Assembly (NCBI GenBank): GCA_026874595.1
Contig: CM049310.1
Coordinates: forward strand, 2,852,001 to 2,916,000
From: Sipunculus nudus
Taxonomy: Eukaryota; Annelida; Sipuncula; Golfingiida; Sipunculidae
Direction: 5' to 3'
Length of the DNA stretch: 64,000 nt
Below are positions 22,976 through 35,369 of the stretch, one piece after another. The notes beneath the pieces were generated by a model. That model was not told the origin of the DNA and searched no databases. It saw only the letters and a list, made by a program, of their open reading frames with translations. The translations under genes and the position numbers were made by a program. Each line of letters begins with the position of its first letter. Position 1 is the first letter of the stretch.

Positions 22976-25078
22976 AGCGAACCTGTGAGCTTATGCGATG
23001 GTGCGGCGTCGTCCGTCGTGCGTCGTCTGTCGTGCGTCGTCTGTACGTTAACCATAGCTAATTCAAAAACGGCAGGAGCTAGCATCACCAAATTTTTTTC
23101 AAATAATCAGTCATCCAAAAAACGATATCGGATTTAGTTTATTTTTTCCAATATTTCACAGAAATGATCCCTGGAACAATCTTTCTCAAGATTGTTCGAA
23201 TGGTTTGAGTTCGGAGATTTTTGGCCGAGTTACAGGAGGGTGAACTTTGTTAACTGTGCAAAAAAGCATATTAAAATTTAAATCTCAGAAACGTCTGTAG
23301 CTATCATCACCAAATTTTATGCCAATGTCGGTCACATAAGGCATATCTGAAATTGAGGTATTGGTGGCGCCACCTGCATCGGCCTTTTTTGTACAGGGTC
23401 ATCAGTGCCTGTATCACACTGAGGGCTACAAAAAACTTCTTCTCTGAAACCATATGGCCAAAATGTTAAATATGGCACAGAAATGATTCTAGGGTAGTGC
23501 AACATGTTTTCTGAAGTTTGTTCAAATGGTCTCTTTTCAGTGACTTTTGGCTAAGTTATGGAAAGCTGAATTTAGTCATATGCCACAACAGCCCATTTTA
23601 GCTCAGTGGCTAAAAAGATCTTCTTCTCAAAAACCACTGGGCCAAATTCTTAAATCTCACACATTAATTATCCTCAGATGTTGATAATTCAAGTTTGTTC
23701 AAATGGTTTTAGTTCAGTGCTTTTTGGCCGAGTTACGGGAAGCTGAATTTAGCCAGTTTGCTGTATCGTCCTATATGAGTTATAAACCTGCGAAACGTTT
23801 TTGACTGATGCCACTGAAGCCAGTTTGTTAAATATTTTACAAGAATAATTCCTACAATAATTCTTATAATAATTTTCATTAATGGTTCCACATGAATGAT
23901 TTTTGGCTGAATTATGGAGATTGAATTGAGTCATTTTACCATATATGTTAGCTGTGTGATGCTGTTACATCTAGCCTGGCACCAGTTTATCAGCATCTAT
24001 TACATCATGCCTTTAGACATTTAGATTTCAGGTTACCTTTGGTTAATATTGATAAGAAAGTTTTTTTAAAAGCTTTTAAAAAATTTATATTTATGATTTA
24101 AGTTATTCATCATACCTGGCAATGTTACAATCATGGATATTCAGCTCTCTGTGGCTATATAAAGACAACTGTACGTGGACTATAAATTATTGGTATCCCT
24201 ACTCAACTTAATTCAAAAATTTGCCATCAATGAGATATATCTGTATTTTAATTTTGCATTCAGTATGCATCTGTAATAATTTTACATATATTCCTGATTT
24301 CTTTTTTATAAAAAGTAAGCTGAAAAGCATTTTGTATTGGGAAAATAAATTTCAAAGTTATTTCAAGTAGGGACCACTTTTGTGTTCAGATGGCAGCACT
24401 TGGTTTACCATTGGCAGATTTGCCAGTGCCTTGATGTTGTCCATTAGCCAAGATGATGTCAGCTCTATAAATAGTTTTGGCACAGTGCCAGGATTGGAAG
24501 AAGTGCAGCCAGGTATAGGTCAAGATTTCACTCAGTGCAGTAGATGCATTCTATTTATAGCTTTGGCAGACTGCTCACTGCATCATATTTGGCACCAAAG
24601 TTCAGCCTGAATCTATTTATAGCTTTGGCAGACTGCCAACTGTGTCAGATTATGCAACAGGTCAAGAGTTCACTCAGTGCAGTAGCTTGAGGCAGCAATT
24701 TGTCACAGGTCACTCGGAGGCAACTGCCTTACTCACCTAAGCCTTGTCAGCCCAGTGCATCAAACTCTGGGGAAGTTTGATGTATTGGACTGATATTTTG
24801 TCTTTGATGGTATTCTCATTTACAAGACAGGTGGTGCCACCTACATTGACTTTTGCAGTGTATGCGCCTGCTTATTTATACAGAGGAATGTGATACATCA
24901 GCCTAAAATTGGGCATGTATATACATATCGGGTAGCATTATTATGTACAAGACTTGTGGCGCCGCCTACAATAATTTTTGCACAGTGTATGTCCCTGCTT
25001 ATTTCATCAGTCTGACATTGGGCATATGTATATATTTCTTCGTTGTATACAAGACTGGTGGTGCCAGCTACAATCATT
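22976..25078 (-). mobile_element. Family E 3' part, left arm
   Basis: Minus-strand family E sequence. Holds TTAGATTTCAGGTTACCTTT and GGTATCCCTACTCAACTTAA, plus GTGGTGCCACC and GTGGCGCCGCC palindrome relics at 24834 and 24957. It ends at the family A boundary GTATCCGCC (25079). Confidence 0.65.
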
Positions 25079-25960
25079 GTATCCGCCAAAACAGAGTTGC
25101 GACGCTGCCGCCATCGCTGCATAGGTTTCCGGAGAACTCCTCCGAACAGAATTTTTTAAAATTCGGAATTATGATCGGTCACATGTGAACTGCTGCGCCC
25201 TCATTTTTGGTTGACATCTGACCTTTACCCTCTGCCCAGCGTCCATTTGTGCGTCTGTTTCCACACATAAACCAACATATCTCGGGAACCGTTTGACCGA
25301 TAAGGCTAAAGATTTTGCACAAATGTAGCCCTTGGAAAGCTTTATAACATACACTAAAAATTGTGGCGCCATCTTCAACCATTTTTGCACAGCGTCCATC
25401 TGTTCATCTGCCTTGGGATAAAAACACTCATATCTCTGCATTGGTTGGACTTATCCACCTGAAATGTTGCATGTGTATACATCCTGGACAGTTTTCTTGA
25501 TTTTATGACAGGTGGCGCCACCTACATTCACGTTTAAGCTGCAGACATCCAAGCTCATATCTCGGGATTCGTTTGACCAGTTGGGCCAAAATTTTGCATG
25601 TGTATAGATCTCCCATAGCTCTTTATCATACGTAGAACTGGTGGTGCCATCTGCAATTATTTTTGCACAGCGTCCATCTGTTCATCTGCCTTGGGATAAA
25701 ATCATTCATTTCTCTGTAAAAATTTGCATGTTTATAGATCTCACATAGCTCTTAATCTTAATCATACACAATGGTGGCGCCACCTGCCACCATTTTTGCA
25801 CAGCGTCCGTCTGTTTGTCTGCCGTGGGCTAAAATCACTCATATCTGAGTAGTGGTTTGACTAATCTGCCTAAAATTTTGCATGTTTATACATCTGGGAC
25901 AGCTTTCTGGATTTTGTGGTAGGTGGCGCAACCTACATACACATTTAAGCTGTTATTTCA
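25079..25960 (-). mobile_element. Family A copy, minus strand, 5' end lost
   Basis: Begins at the family A 3' terminus (GTATCCGCCAAAACAGAGTT). Contains modules with GTGGCGCCACC at about 25513 and 25772 and the recurrent GCATATCTCGGGA-like and GCACAGCGTCCATCTGTT phrases. The distal hairpin seen in complete copies is missing. Confidence 0.7.
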
Positions 25961-26812
25961 CACTACCAGTTCAGTTTTCCATTATACAAAAGTTTTCCAG
26001 CATAACAATCCCCTCACACAGTCTCAACACCTTGCATACGGCTGTTTAACACCTTGTTATGACTCGGCGTGTTTATTAACACAGTCACGTGTGCCTGTTT
26101 ACCATAAAAAGGCCGCCTAACTTGAGGTGCGATTGTGAGCTGTAACATGCGATGTCTCAGCCAGCAGGAACATGTATCACATTTTTTGGACCAAGTCTGT
26201 CATTGTTCTCTCCCGATTGACACGTGTTGTGGCAGAGCAATGCACGCCCCTGTGTTTATGTTTACACCTGTGATCGCCACCTACCACAAACAAGTGACCC
26301 ATGGGTCATGACGCTCAGCTGACTGGGAAGAGATTCGCAAAATTTCTGGAAGAGATTCGCAAAAAAGAAATTTTATCATCTGAATAGTAGTACATACCCA
26401 TTCAACTGAAGCATCAAACAGATTAACCAACAGGCCAAGATTGTGTCTGTATTTATTTATCTCAAAAATAGAGAAAAAATGTGTAAGCTTTAAAAAAATA
26501 CAGGTGGTTCCACCAGTCTGCAGAAACTAATAAAAACACTTAATGGTCAATATCCATGCAAAGAATCATGGTGATCTCTGCATTAGTTGTTCAGATACTT
26601 CAGCTTTTGTATCAAATTTTCCATTATTCTGAGGGATACTAAGTCCTATAGCTTGAAGGATATGGGTAACAGAGACCTAATTTCCGGTTTCCAGAGACCT
26701 TTTCATGGGCCTCCTTGCATGACAGGAATGAGATTCTAGGTCCAGTTGTTACAATTTGTGCCACGTTCACAGATGACAGCATCCTTAAAGGTCTCAAAAA
26801 TAGAGAAAAATT

Positions 26813-28457
26813 AGATGTGTCGGAACGACACGAATGCCCCTGCCTGGGGCAAATTAGAAACATTTGTTAAATTTTGTAAAATTTTTTAAGTTCAGGAGGT
26901 GTCGTATGGTCAAAAGTAGGTCAACAAGGGCAAAATGCAAACTCGATCTGTAACGGGTCATTATCAAGTAACACATCAAAAATCAGGCCAGTATCTGCAG
27001 ACATTGTGAAAAAAGTCCATACATGTGCATTGTCATAAAAATTTCTGTCTTTCATGAAATTTTCTATGTTCAGGATGTGTCATATGGTCAAAAATAGGTC
27101 AACTGGGACGAAACGCGAACTTGATCTGTAGGTAGTCATTATGCCCCACAGACCAAACATTAGGCCAGTATCTGTAAGCATTGCATTGCAAAACTAGAAT
27201 ATTAGCAAAAGCTGATAATCATTTATAAATTTAAATTGGAGAGGTATGTACTATGTTTTATAACAATCCACCAAATGCTTCCTGAGAAATAAGCTCTTAA
27301 GTTTTTTGCTATACTAAGCTCTGTGACCTTGAAAAGTAGGTCAAGATCACCCATCTTTGAACTTGACCAAGATTTTGTAAATATCACGCATTAGCACTGA
27401 AGAAAGGAAGTTCCAGTGTTGAATACCTTTGGAGATATCCTGCACAAAAGGCCAAAATTGAAAAATCTGATAAAAATTCATTAAAAAATCAGAAATTGTA
27501 GGTGGTGCCACCAAAATTGTGCAGCACGCACAGACCGTCATTCCAAATGATCATAGTAAGTTTTGTGAAAATCCACACAATGGTTTCTGAGATATAAGCT
27601 TCTGAGCGTTTTTCCATAATCAGCTCTAAAATGTAGTTAAATGGATCAAGGTCACCCATCTTCGAACTTAACTGATATTTTATCGATATACATCTTCACT
27701 GATATATTCAGGAGCCGTAAAACGGTCAAAAGTAGGTCAACTAGGACGAAACGCGAACTCCATCTGTAACTGGTCATTATCTGGTCACACACCAAAAATC
27801 GGGCCAATATCTGCAGGCATTGCGAAAAAAGTCTGTACATATGTATTTGTCATGAAAATTTATATTTTTCATGAAATTTTATATATTCAGGAGCCGTAAA
27901 ACGGTCAAAAGTAGGTCAACTAGGACGAAACGCGAACTCGATCTGTAACTGGTCAATATCTGCCCACACACCAAAAATCAGGCCAATAATTGCAGGCATT
28001 GCGAAAAAAGTCTGTACATGTGTATTTGTCATGAAAATGTCTATTTTATATGAAATTTTCTAAGTTAAGGAGCCGTAAAACGGTCAAAAGTAGGTCAACC
28101 GGGACGAAACGCGAACTCGATCTGTAACTGGTCATTATCTGCTTACACACCAAAAATCAGGCCAAAAACTGCGGGCATTGCGAAAAAAAAAAGTCCGTAC
28201 ATGTGTATTTGTCATGAAAATTTCTATTTTTCATAAAATTTTCTAAGTTTAGGAGCCGTTAAACGGTCAAAAGTAGGTCAACCTTGACGAAACGCGAACT
28301 CGATCTGTAACTGTTTAGTATTTGCCCACACACCAAAAATCAGGCCAATATCTGCAGGCATTGCGAAAAAAAGTCCGTACAACTGTTTGATTTCTGAATG
28401 ACGGAAGGACGGACATGGGTAAAACTATATGCCCCGGCCACTTTGTGGCGGGGGCAT
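26813..28457 (+). mobile_element. Family B element, 1645 bp, complete, with target-site duplication
   Basis: Starts AGATGTGTCGGAACGACACG (a small hairpin, GTGTCG/CGACAC), then a second, TGCCCC/GGGGCA. The 3' end is a GACGGAAGGACGGAC tract and a hairpin with a 13-bp stem, ATGCCCCGGCCAC TTT GTGGCGGGGGCAT (28429-28457). AAAAATT flanks both sides (26806-26812 and 28458-28464). It carries four 180-bp tandem units. No coding capacity was seen. Confidence 0.8.
27700..28400 (+). repeat. 180-bp tandem array, 4 units
   Basis: Units start GAGCCGTAAAACGGTC at 27712, 27891, 28070 and 28253. Each contains AAAGTAGGTCA and CGAAACGCGAACTCGATCTG, and ends in a CATGAAAATTTCT-like stretch. Confidence 0.92.
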
Positions 28458-29328
28458 AAAAATTCGAAAAATTGAATAAAATATAGGTGGCACCACCAGT
28501 CTGCAGAAACTGATGAAACAATCCATAATCAATTTCCATGCAAAGAATCATGGTGATCTCTGCATAAGTTGTTCAGATACTTCAGCTTTTGTATCAAATT
28601 GTCCGTTTTTCTGAGGGATACTTCGGAGTCCTATACCTTGAAGGATATGGGAAACAGAGACCTAATTTCAGGTTTCCACAGACACTTTTCATGGGCCTCC
28701 TTGCATGACAAGAATGAAGATTCTTGTTGTTACGATTTGTACCTTGTTGACAGATAACTACATCTTTAAAGGTCTCAAAAATAGAGAAAAAAAATCGAAA
28801 AATTGAATAAAATATAGGTGGCACCACCAGTCTGCAGAAACCTGGGTTCAACAGGTTTCCATGGAGACTTTTCATGGGTCTCCCTGTGTGTCAAGAATGA
28901 AGATTCTAAGTCCAGTCGTTAGGATTTGTACCCTGTTGACAGATATAACTACATCCTTAGGGTCTCAAAAATAGAAAAAAAATTGTAAAAAATTGAAGAA
29001 ATACAGGTGGCGCCACCAGTCTGCAGGAACTGATGGAACACCTCTTGATCAATATGTATGCCAAAAATCATGACCATCATATTGTAGTTATTGAGATGTT
29101 GCAGTTTCTTTTAATCAAATTTTCCATTATTCTGGGGGGTAATTGGGAGCTCCACAGCTCAAAGGATATGGGTAACAGAGACCTAATTTCTGGTTTCCAT
29201 GGAGACTTTTCATAGGTCTCTCAGTGTCTCAAGAATGAAGATTCTAGGTCCAGTCTTTACGATTTGTGCCCTGTTAACAGATGTTCACATTTTTAAGGTC
29301 TCAAAAATAGAGAAAAAAATCGTAAACT

Positions 29329-30371
29329 AGATGTGTCGGGACGACACGAATGCCCCCGCCTGGGGCAAATTAGAAACATTTGTTAAATTTTGTAAAATTT
29401 TTAAAGTTCAGGAGGTGTTGTATGGTAAAAAGTAGGTCAACAGGGGAAAAATGCAAACTCGATCTGTAACAGGTCATTATCAAGCAACACACCAAAAATC
29501 AGGCCAGAATCTGCAGGTATTGTGAAAAAAAGTCCATACATGTGCATTTTTCATAAAAATTTCTGTCTTTCATGAAATTTTCAGCATCTGCATATGGTCA
29601 AAAATTGGTTAACTGGGACAAAACGCGAACTCGATCTGTAAGTGGTCATTATGCGCCCACAGACCAAACATTAGGCCAGTATCTGTATGCACTGCATTGC
29701 GAAACTAGAATATTAGCAAAAGCTAATTTAAATTGGAGAGGTATGTACCATGTTTCATAACAATCCACCAAATGCTTCCTGAGAAATAAGCTCCTAGGTA
29801 TTTTTATATACTAAGCTCTGTGACCTTGAAAAGTATGTAAAGATCACCCATCTTTGAACTTGACAAAGATTTTGTAAATATAATGCAATAGCCCTGAAGA
29901 AATGAAGTTCCTGTGTTGAATACCTCTGGAGATATCCTGCACAAAGGGCCAAAATTGAAAAATCCGATAAAATTTCATTAAAAAATCAGAAATTGCAGGT
30001 GGCGCCACCAAAATTGTGCAGCACGTGCAGACCATCAGACCCAATGATCATAGTAAGTTTTGTGAAAATCCACACAATGGTTCCTGAGATATAAGCTTCT
30101 GAGTGTTTTTCTATAATCAGCTTTAAAATGTAGAAAAATGGGTCAAGGTCACCCATCTTCGAACTTGGCCGAGATTTTATCGATATACATCTTCACTGAT
30201 GAAATAAAATTCCAACGGTGAATCCTTTTAGAGATATCCAGCACACAAGGTAAAAGTTAACAGACGCAGAACAGACGGACTGACGGACACCGGACAGACA
30301 GATGGACGGACGGACAGACTGACAGCTTAGGTGACGACAATAGCCCATCAGCCTATGAGCTGAGGGCTTAA
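29329..30371 (+). mobile_element. Second family B-related element
   Basis: Starts AGATGTGTCGGGACGACACG and GAATGCCCCCGCCTGGGGCA. It contains TCAAGGTCACCCATC-type blocks near 29820 and 30141 and a GGTGGCGCCACC palindrome at 29999. It ends with a long GACGGACACCGGACAGACAG tract and GAGCTGAGGGCTTAAAA. The 3' end differs from the first copy, so this may be a related subfamily. Confidence 0.6.
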
Positions 30372-30379
30372 AATGGCTG

Positions 30380-31800
30380 TACATGTACATTTGTCATGAA
30401 AATTAATATTTTTCATGAAATTTTCTGTTTGGGAGCCGTAAAACAATCAAAAGTAGGTCCACTGGGACAAAACTTGAACTCGATCTGTAACTGGTCATTA
30501 TCTGCCAACACATATAAAAATATCAGGGCGGTATCTGCAGGCATTGCAGAAAACAAGTCCGTACATATGCATTTGTCATGAAAATTTCTATTTTTCATGA
30601 AACTTTCTATGTTCAGGAGCAGTCAAATGGTCAAAAGTAGGTCAACTGGGACAAAACAAGAACTCGATCTGTAAATGGTCAATATCTGCCTACACACCAA
30701 AAATCAGGCCAATATCTGCAGGCACTGAGAAAAAAAGTCTGTACATGTGTATTTATCATGAAAATTTCTATTTTTCATGAAATTTTCTAAGTTAAGGAGC
30801 CGTAAAACGGTCAAAAGTAGGTCAATCGGGACAAAACGCGAACTTGATCTGTAACTGTCATTATCTGCCCACACACCAAAAATCAGGCCAATATCTGCAG
30901 GCATTGCGAAAAAAAAAGTCCGTACCTGTGTATTTGTCATGAAAATTTCTATTTTTCATGAAATTTTCTAAGTTAAGGAGCCGCAAAAAGGTCAAAATTA
31001 GGTCAACCGGGAGGAAACGCGAACTCAATCTGTAACTGGTCATTATCTGCCCACACACCAAAAATCAGGCCAATAACTGTAGGCATTGCGAGAAAAAGTC
31101 CGTACATGTGTATTTGTCATGAAAATTTCTATTTTTCATGAAATTTTCTAAGTTAAGGAGCCGTAAAACGGTCAAAAGTAGGTCAACCCGGACGAAACGC
31201 GAACTCAGTCTGTAATTGGTCAATATCTGCCCACACACTCAAAATCAGGCTAATATCTGCAGGCATTCCGAAAAAAAGTCCGTAAATGTGTATTTGTCAT
31301 GAAAATTTCTATTTTTCATGAAATTTTCTAAGTTAAGGAGCCGTAAAACGGTCAAAAGTAGGTCAATCGGGACAAAACGCGAACTTGATCTGTAACTGTC
31401 ATTATCTGCCCACACACCAAAAATCAGGCCAATATCTGCAGGCATTGCGAAAAAAAAAGTCCGTACATGTGTATTTGCCATGAAAATTTCTATTTTTCGT
31501 GAATTTTTTTAAGTAAAGGAGCCATAAAAACGGTCAAAAGTAGGTCAATCCGGACGAAACGCGAACTCGATCTGTAACTGGTCATTATCTGCCCACACAC
31601 CAAAAATCAGGCCAATATCTGCAGGCATTGCGAAAAAAAGTCCGTACATGTGTATTTGTCATGAAAATTTCTATTTTTCGTGATTTTTTTTAAGTTAAGG
31701 AGCCATAAAAACGGTCAAAAGTAGGTCAATCCGGACGAAACGCGAACTCGATCTGTAACTGGTCATTATCTGCCCACACACGAAAAATCAGGCCAATATT
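30380..31800 (+). repeat. 180-bp tandem array, 8 units
   Basis: Units start near 30433, 30617, 30797, 30978, 31158, 31338, 31519 and 31700, same family as 27700-28400. The array stops abruptly at a family E start (31801). Confidence 0.93.
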
Positions 31801-31976
31801 GCGAAACAAGGCCTACAGGCCTAATGCGAACCTGTGCAAAGATTGGGAGTATGAATGGAGATTTATTTTTTAAATTTAATATTGATCCTCTTAAGTCCTG
31901 CATATCTACCTTAGTCATTATGATTTCAGCAAAATGGATGTTTCGGACCTGCAAGTTTCAGACTAGGACATTTCAA
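31801..31976 (+). mobile_element. Family E 5' end
   Basis: AACAAGGCCTACAGGCCTAA then TGCGAACCTGTGCAA. The rest of family E resumes after the family A element, at 33920. Confidence 0.6.
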
Positions 31977-33919
31977 AACTAGAATATGGGTAGTCGACAA
32001 GCGACTATGTGTATCCGCAGAAATCAGAGTGGGTCGGGTGAAGTGAGGCATAGATTAAGTGGCAAGGGAAAAAGAGGTGTGTTGCATATTAGCATGGATG
32101 TCTGCAGCGTAAACCTGAATGTAGGTGGTGCCACCTGTCATAAAACCGAGAAAATTGTCCAGGATGTATAAACCTGCAAAATTTCAGGTGGAAAAATCAA
32201 ACCACTGCTGAGATATGAGTGATTTTATCCCAAGGCAGATGAACAGAGGAACGCTGTGCATAAATGGTTGAAGGTGGCGCAACCAGTTTTGCCTATGATG
32301 AAGAGCTATGCGAGATCTATACACATGCAAAATTTTGGCTCAATCGGTCAAACGGTTCCAGAAATATGAGCTAGGATGTCTGCAGAGTAAACGTGAATGT
32401 AGGTGGCGCCACCTGTCATAAAATCAAGAAAGCTGTCCAGGATGTATAAACCTGCAAAATTTCAGGTGGAAAAGTCAAACAACTGCTGAGATATGAGTGA
32501 TTTTATCCCAAAGCAGATGAACAGATGAACGCTGTGCAAAAATGGTTGCAGGTGGCGCCACCAGTTTTGCCTATGATGAAGAGCTATGTGAGATCTATAC
32601 ACATGCAAAATTTTGGCTTAATCGGTCAAACGGTTCCACAAATATGAGCTTGGGTGTCTGCAGAGTAAACGTGAATGTACGTGGCGCCACCTGTCATAAA
32701 ATCAAGAAAGCTGTCCAGGATGTATAAACCTGCAAAATTTCAGGTGGAAAAGTCAAACCACTGCTGAGATAAGAGTGATTTTGTCCCAAAGCAGATGAAC
32801 AGATGGACGCTGTGCAAAAATGGTTGCAGGTGGCGCCACCAGTTTTGCCTATGATGAAATGCTATGTGAGATCTATACACATCCAAAATTTTGGCTCAAT
32901 CGGTGAAACGGTTCCCGAGATATGAGCTTGGATGTCTGCAGAGTAAACGTGAATGAAGGTGGCGCCACCTGTTATAAAATCGAGAAAGCTTTCCAGGATG
33001 TATAAACCTGCAAAATTTCAGGTGGAGAAGTCAAACCACTGCTGAAATATGAGTGATTTTATCCCAAGGCAGATGAACAGAAGGACGCTGTGCATAAGTG
33101 GTTGCAGGTGGCGCCACCAGTTTTGCCTATGATGAAATGCTATGTGAGATCTATACATATGCAAAATTTTGGCTCAATCGGTGAAACGGTTCCCGAGATA
33201 TGAGCTTGGATGTCTGCAGAGTAAACGTGAATGTAGGTGGCGCCACCTGTCATAAAATCAAGAAAGCTGTCCAGGATGTATAAGCCTGCAAAATTTCAGG
33301 TGGAAAAGTCACACAACTTCTGAGATATGAGTGATTTTTTCCCAAATCAGATGAACAGATGGACGCTGTGCAAAAATGGTTGCAGGTGGCGCCACCAGTT
33401 TTGCCTATGATGAAGAGCTATGTGAGATCTATACACATGCAAAATTTTGGCTCAATCGGTCAAACGGTTCCCGAGATATGAGTTTGGATGTCTGCAGAGT
33501 AAATGTGAATGTAGGTGGCGCCACCTGTCATAAAATCGAGAAAGCTGTCCAGGATGTATAAACCTGCAAATTTCAGGCGGAAAAGTCAAACCACTGCTGA
33601 GATATGAGTGATTTTATCCCAAAGCAGAAGAACAGATGGACGCTGTGCAAAAATGGTTGTAGGTGGCGCCACCATTTTAGTGTATGTTATAAAGCTTTCC
33701 AAAGGCTACATTTGTGCAAAATTTTTAGCCTGATCGGTCAAATGGTTCCCGAGATATGTGGGTTTATGTGTGGAAACAGACACACAAATGGACGCTGAGC
33801 AGAGAGGAAAGGTCAGAACCAAAAATGAGGGCGCAGCAGTTCACATGTTACCGATCATAATTCCGAATTTTAAAAATATAATAATAATTTAAAAAAAACT
33901 CTGTTTTGGCGGATACAAT
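31977..33919 (+). mobile_element. Family A element, 1.94 kb, expanded by about 278-bp higher-order repeats
   Basis: Begins AACTAGAATATGGGTAGTCG with a hairpin (GTAGTCG ACAAG CGACTAT, 31990-32008) and ends GTTTTGGCGGATACAAT. About five tandem units of roughly 278 bp (palindrome starts near 32401, 32681, 32957, 33237 and 33514). Each is made of two half-units of about 139 bp, both with GGTGGCGCCACC, GCAAAATTT and GAGATATGAG. No open frame beyond 61 residues. Confidence 0.85.
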
Positions 33920-35369
33920 GATTATAGCTGGCACCACCAGTCTTATATACAACGAAGAAATATATACATATGCCCGATGTCAGACTGATGAAATAAGCAG
34001 GGACATACACTGTGCAAAAATTATTGTAGGCGGCGCCACAAGTCTTGTACATAATAAAGCTACCCGATATGTATATACATGCCCAATTTTAGGCTGATGT
34101 ATCAAATTCCTCTGTAGAAATAAGCAGGCGCATACACTGCAAAAGTCAATGTAGATGGCACCACCTGTCTTGTAAATAAGAATACCATCAAAGACGCATA
34201 GACAGGTCATAGACAACTTCCCCAGAGTTTGATGCACTGGGCTGAAAAGGCTTAGGTGAGTAAGGCAGTTGCCCCGGAGTGACCTGTGACAAATTGCTGC
34301 CTCAAGCTACTGCACTGAGTGAACTCTTGACCTGCACCTGGCTAGACTGAGTGAACTTTTGACCTGTACCTGGCTGGACTTCTTCCAATCCTGGCACTGT
34401 GCCAAAACTATTTATAGAGCTGACATCATCTTGGCTAATGGCCAACATCAAGGCACTGGCAATCTGCCAATGGTAAACCCAGTGCTGCCATCTGTACACA
34501 AAAGGGGTCCCTACTTGAAATAACTTTGAAATTTATTTTCCCAATACAAAATGCTTTTTAGATGACTTTTTATAAAAAAAGAAATCAGGAATATATGTAA
34601 AATTATTATGGATGCATACTGAATGCAAAATTAAAATAGAGATATATCTCATTGATGGCAAATTCTTGAATTAAGTTGAGTAGGGATACCAATAATTTAT
34701 AATCCACGTACAGTTGTCTTTATATAGCCACAGAGAGCTGAATATCCATGATTGTAACATTGCCTGGTATGATGAATAACTTAAACCATAAATCTAAATA
34801 TTTTTAAAAGCTTTTAAAAAAACTTTCTTATCAATATTAACCAAAGGTAACCTGAAATCTAAATGTCTAGTGGCATGATGTAATAGATCAATATAGGTGG
34901 CACCACCAATACCTCAATTTTGGGTATGACATATGTGACAAACATTGGCATAAAATTTGGTGATGATAACTCTAGCCGTTTCTGAGATTAAAATTTAAAT
35001 GTGCTTTTTTGGACAGATGACTAAGTTAAACCTCCTGTAACTCAGCCAAAAATCTCCGAACCGGAACCATTCGAACAAACATCAGAGAGATTGTTCCAGG
35101 GATCATATCTGTGAAATATGGGACAATTTGGCTGGACAGTTTTGGAGAAGAAGATTTTTTAAAGCTTTTTTAGCTTTTTCCCTATAAAATCTAATAAAAT
35201 CCAGTTAGAAAAAAAATAAACAAAATCCGATAGAGTTTTTCAGATGAATGATTATTTGCAAAAGAATTCGTGATGGTAGCTCCTGCTGTTTTTGAGTTAG
35301 CTATGGTTAACATACAGACAACACATGACATAACAACGTCGCACCATCGCATAAGCTCACAGGTTCGCT
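33920..35369 (+). mobile_element. Family E 3' part, right arm
   Basis: Continues from the family A junction through GCACCACCAGTCTTATATAC, the GTGAACTCTTGACCTG block, CCTGTAACTCAGCCAAAAAT, to the terminus GCACCATCGCATAAGCTCAC. Confidence 0.65.

Larger units (their letters stand above)
26288..29328 (+). mobile_element. Family C copies in tandem, one split by a family B insertion
   Basis: The start ACAAGTGACCCATGGGTCAT is at 26288. The family C text runs to 26812, is interrupted by family B (26813-28457) and resumes at 28458. Further partial units follow near 28770 and 28960, each with CTCAAAAATAGA, a GGTGGCRCCACCAGTCTGCA palindrome block, and GGATATGGGTAACAGAGACC. Confidence 0.65.
22976..35369. 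repeat. Large inverted repeat, about 12.4 kb overall, arms of about 2.1-3 kb
   Basis: The left arm starts AGCGAACCTGTGAGCTTATG at 22976 and the right arm ends with its reverse complement at 35369. Reading inward, matching blocks include 23090-23400 against 34910-35290, 23980-24370 against 34510-34890 (very close), 24380-24800 against 34200-34510, and the same family A / family E junction at 25079 and 33919. The left arm carries roughly 0.6 kb (about 23400-23960) not matched on the right. Confidence 0.85.

Noticed and set aside
26639-34499. Many ORFs of 60-90 residues on both strands
   Set aside because: All fall in repeats, are not kept between copies and show no domain.
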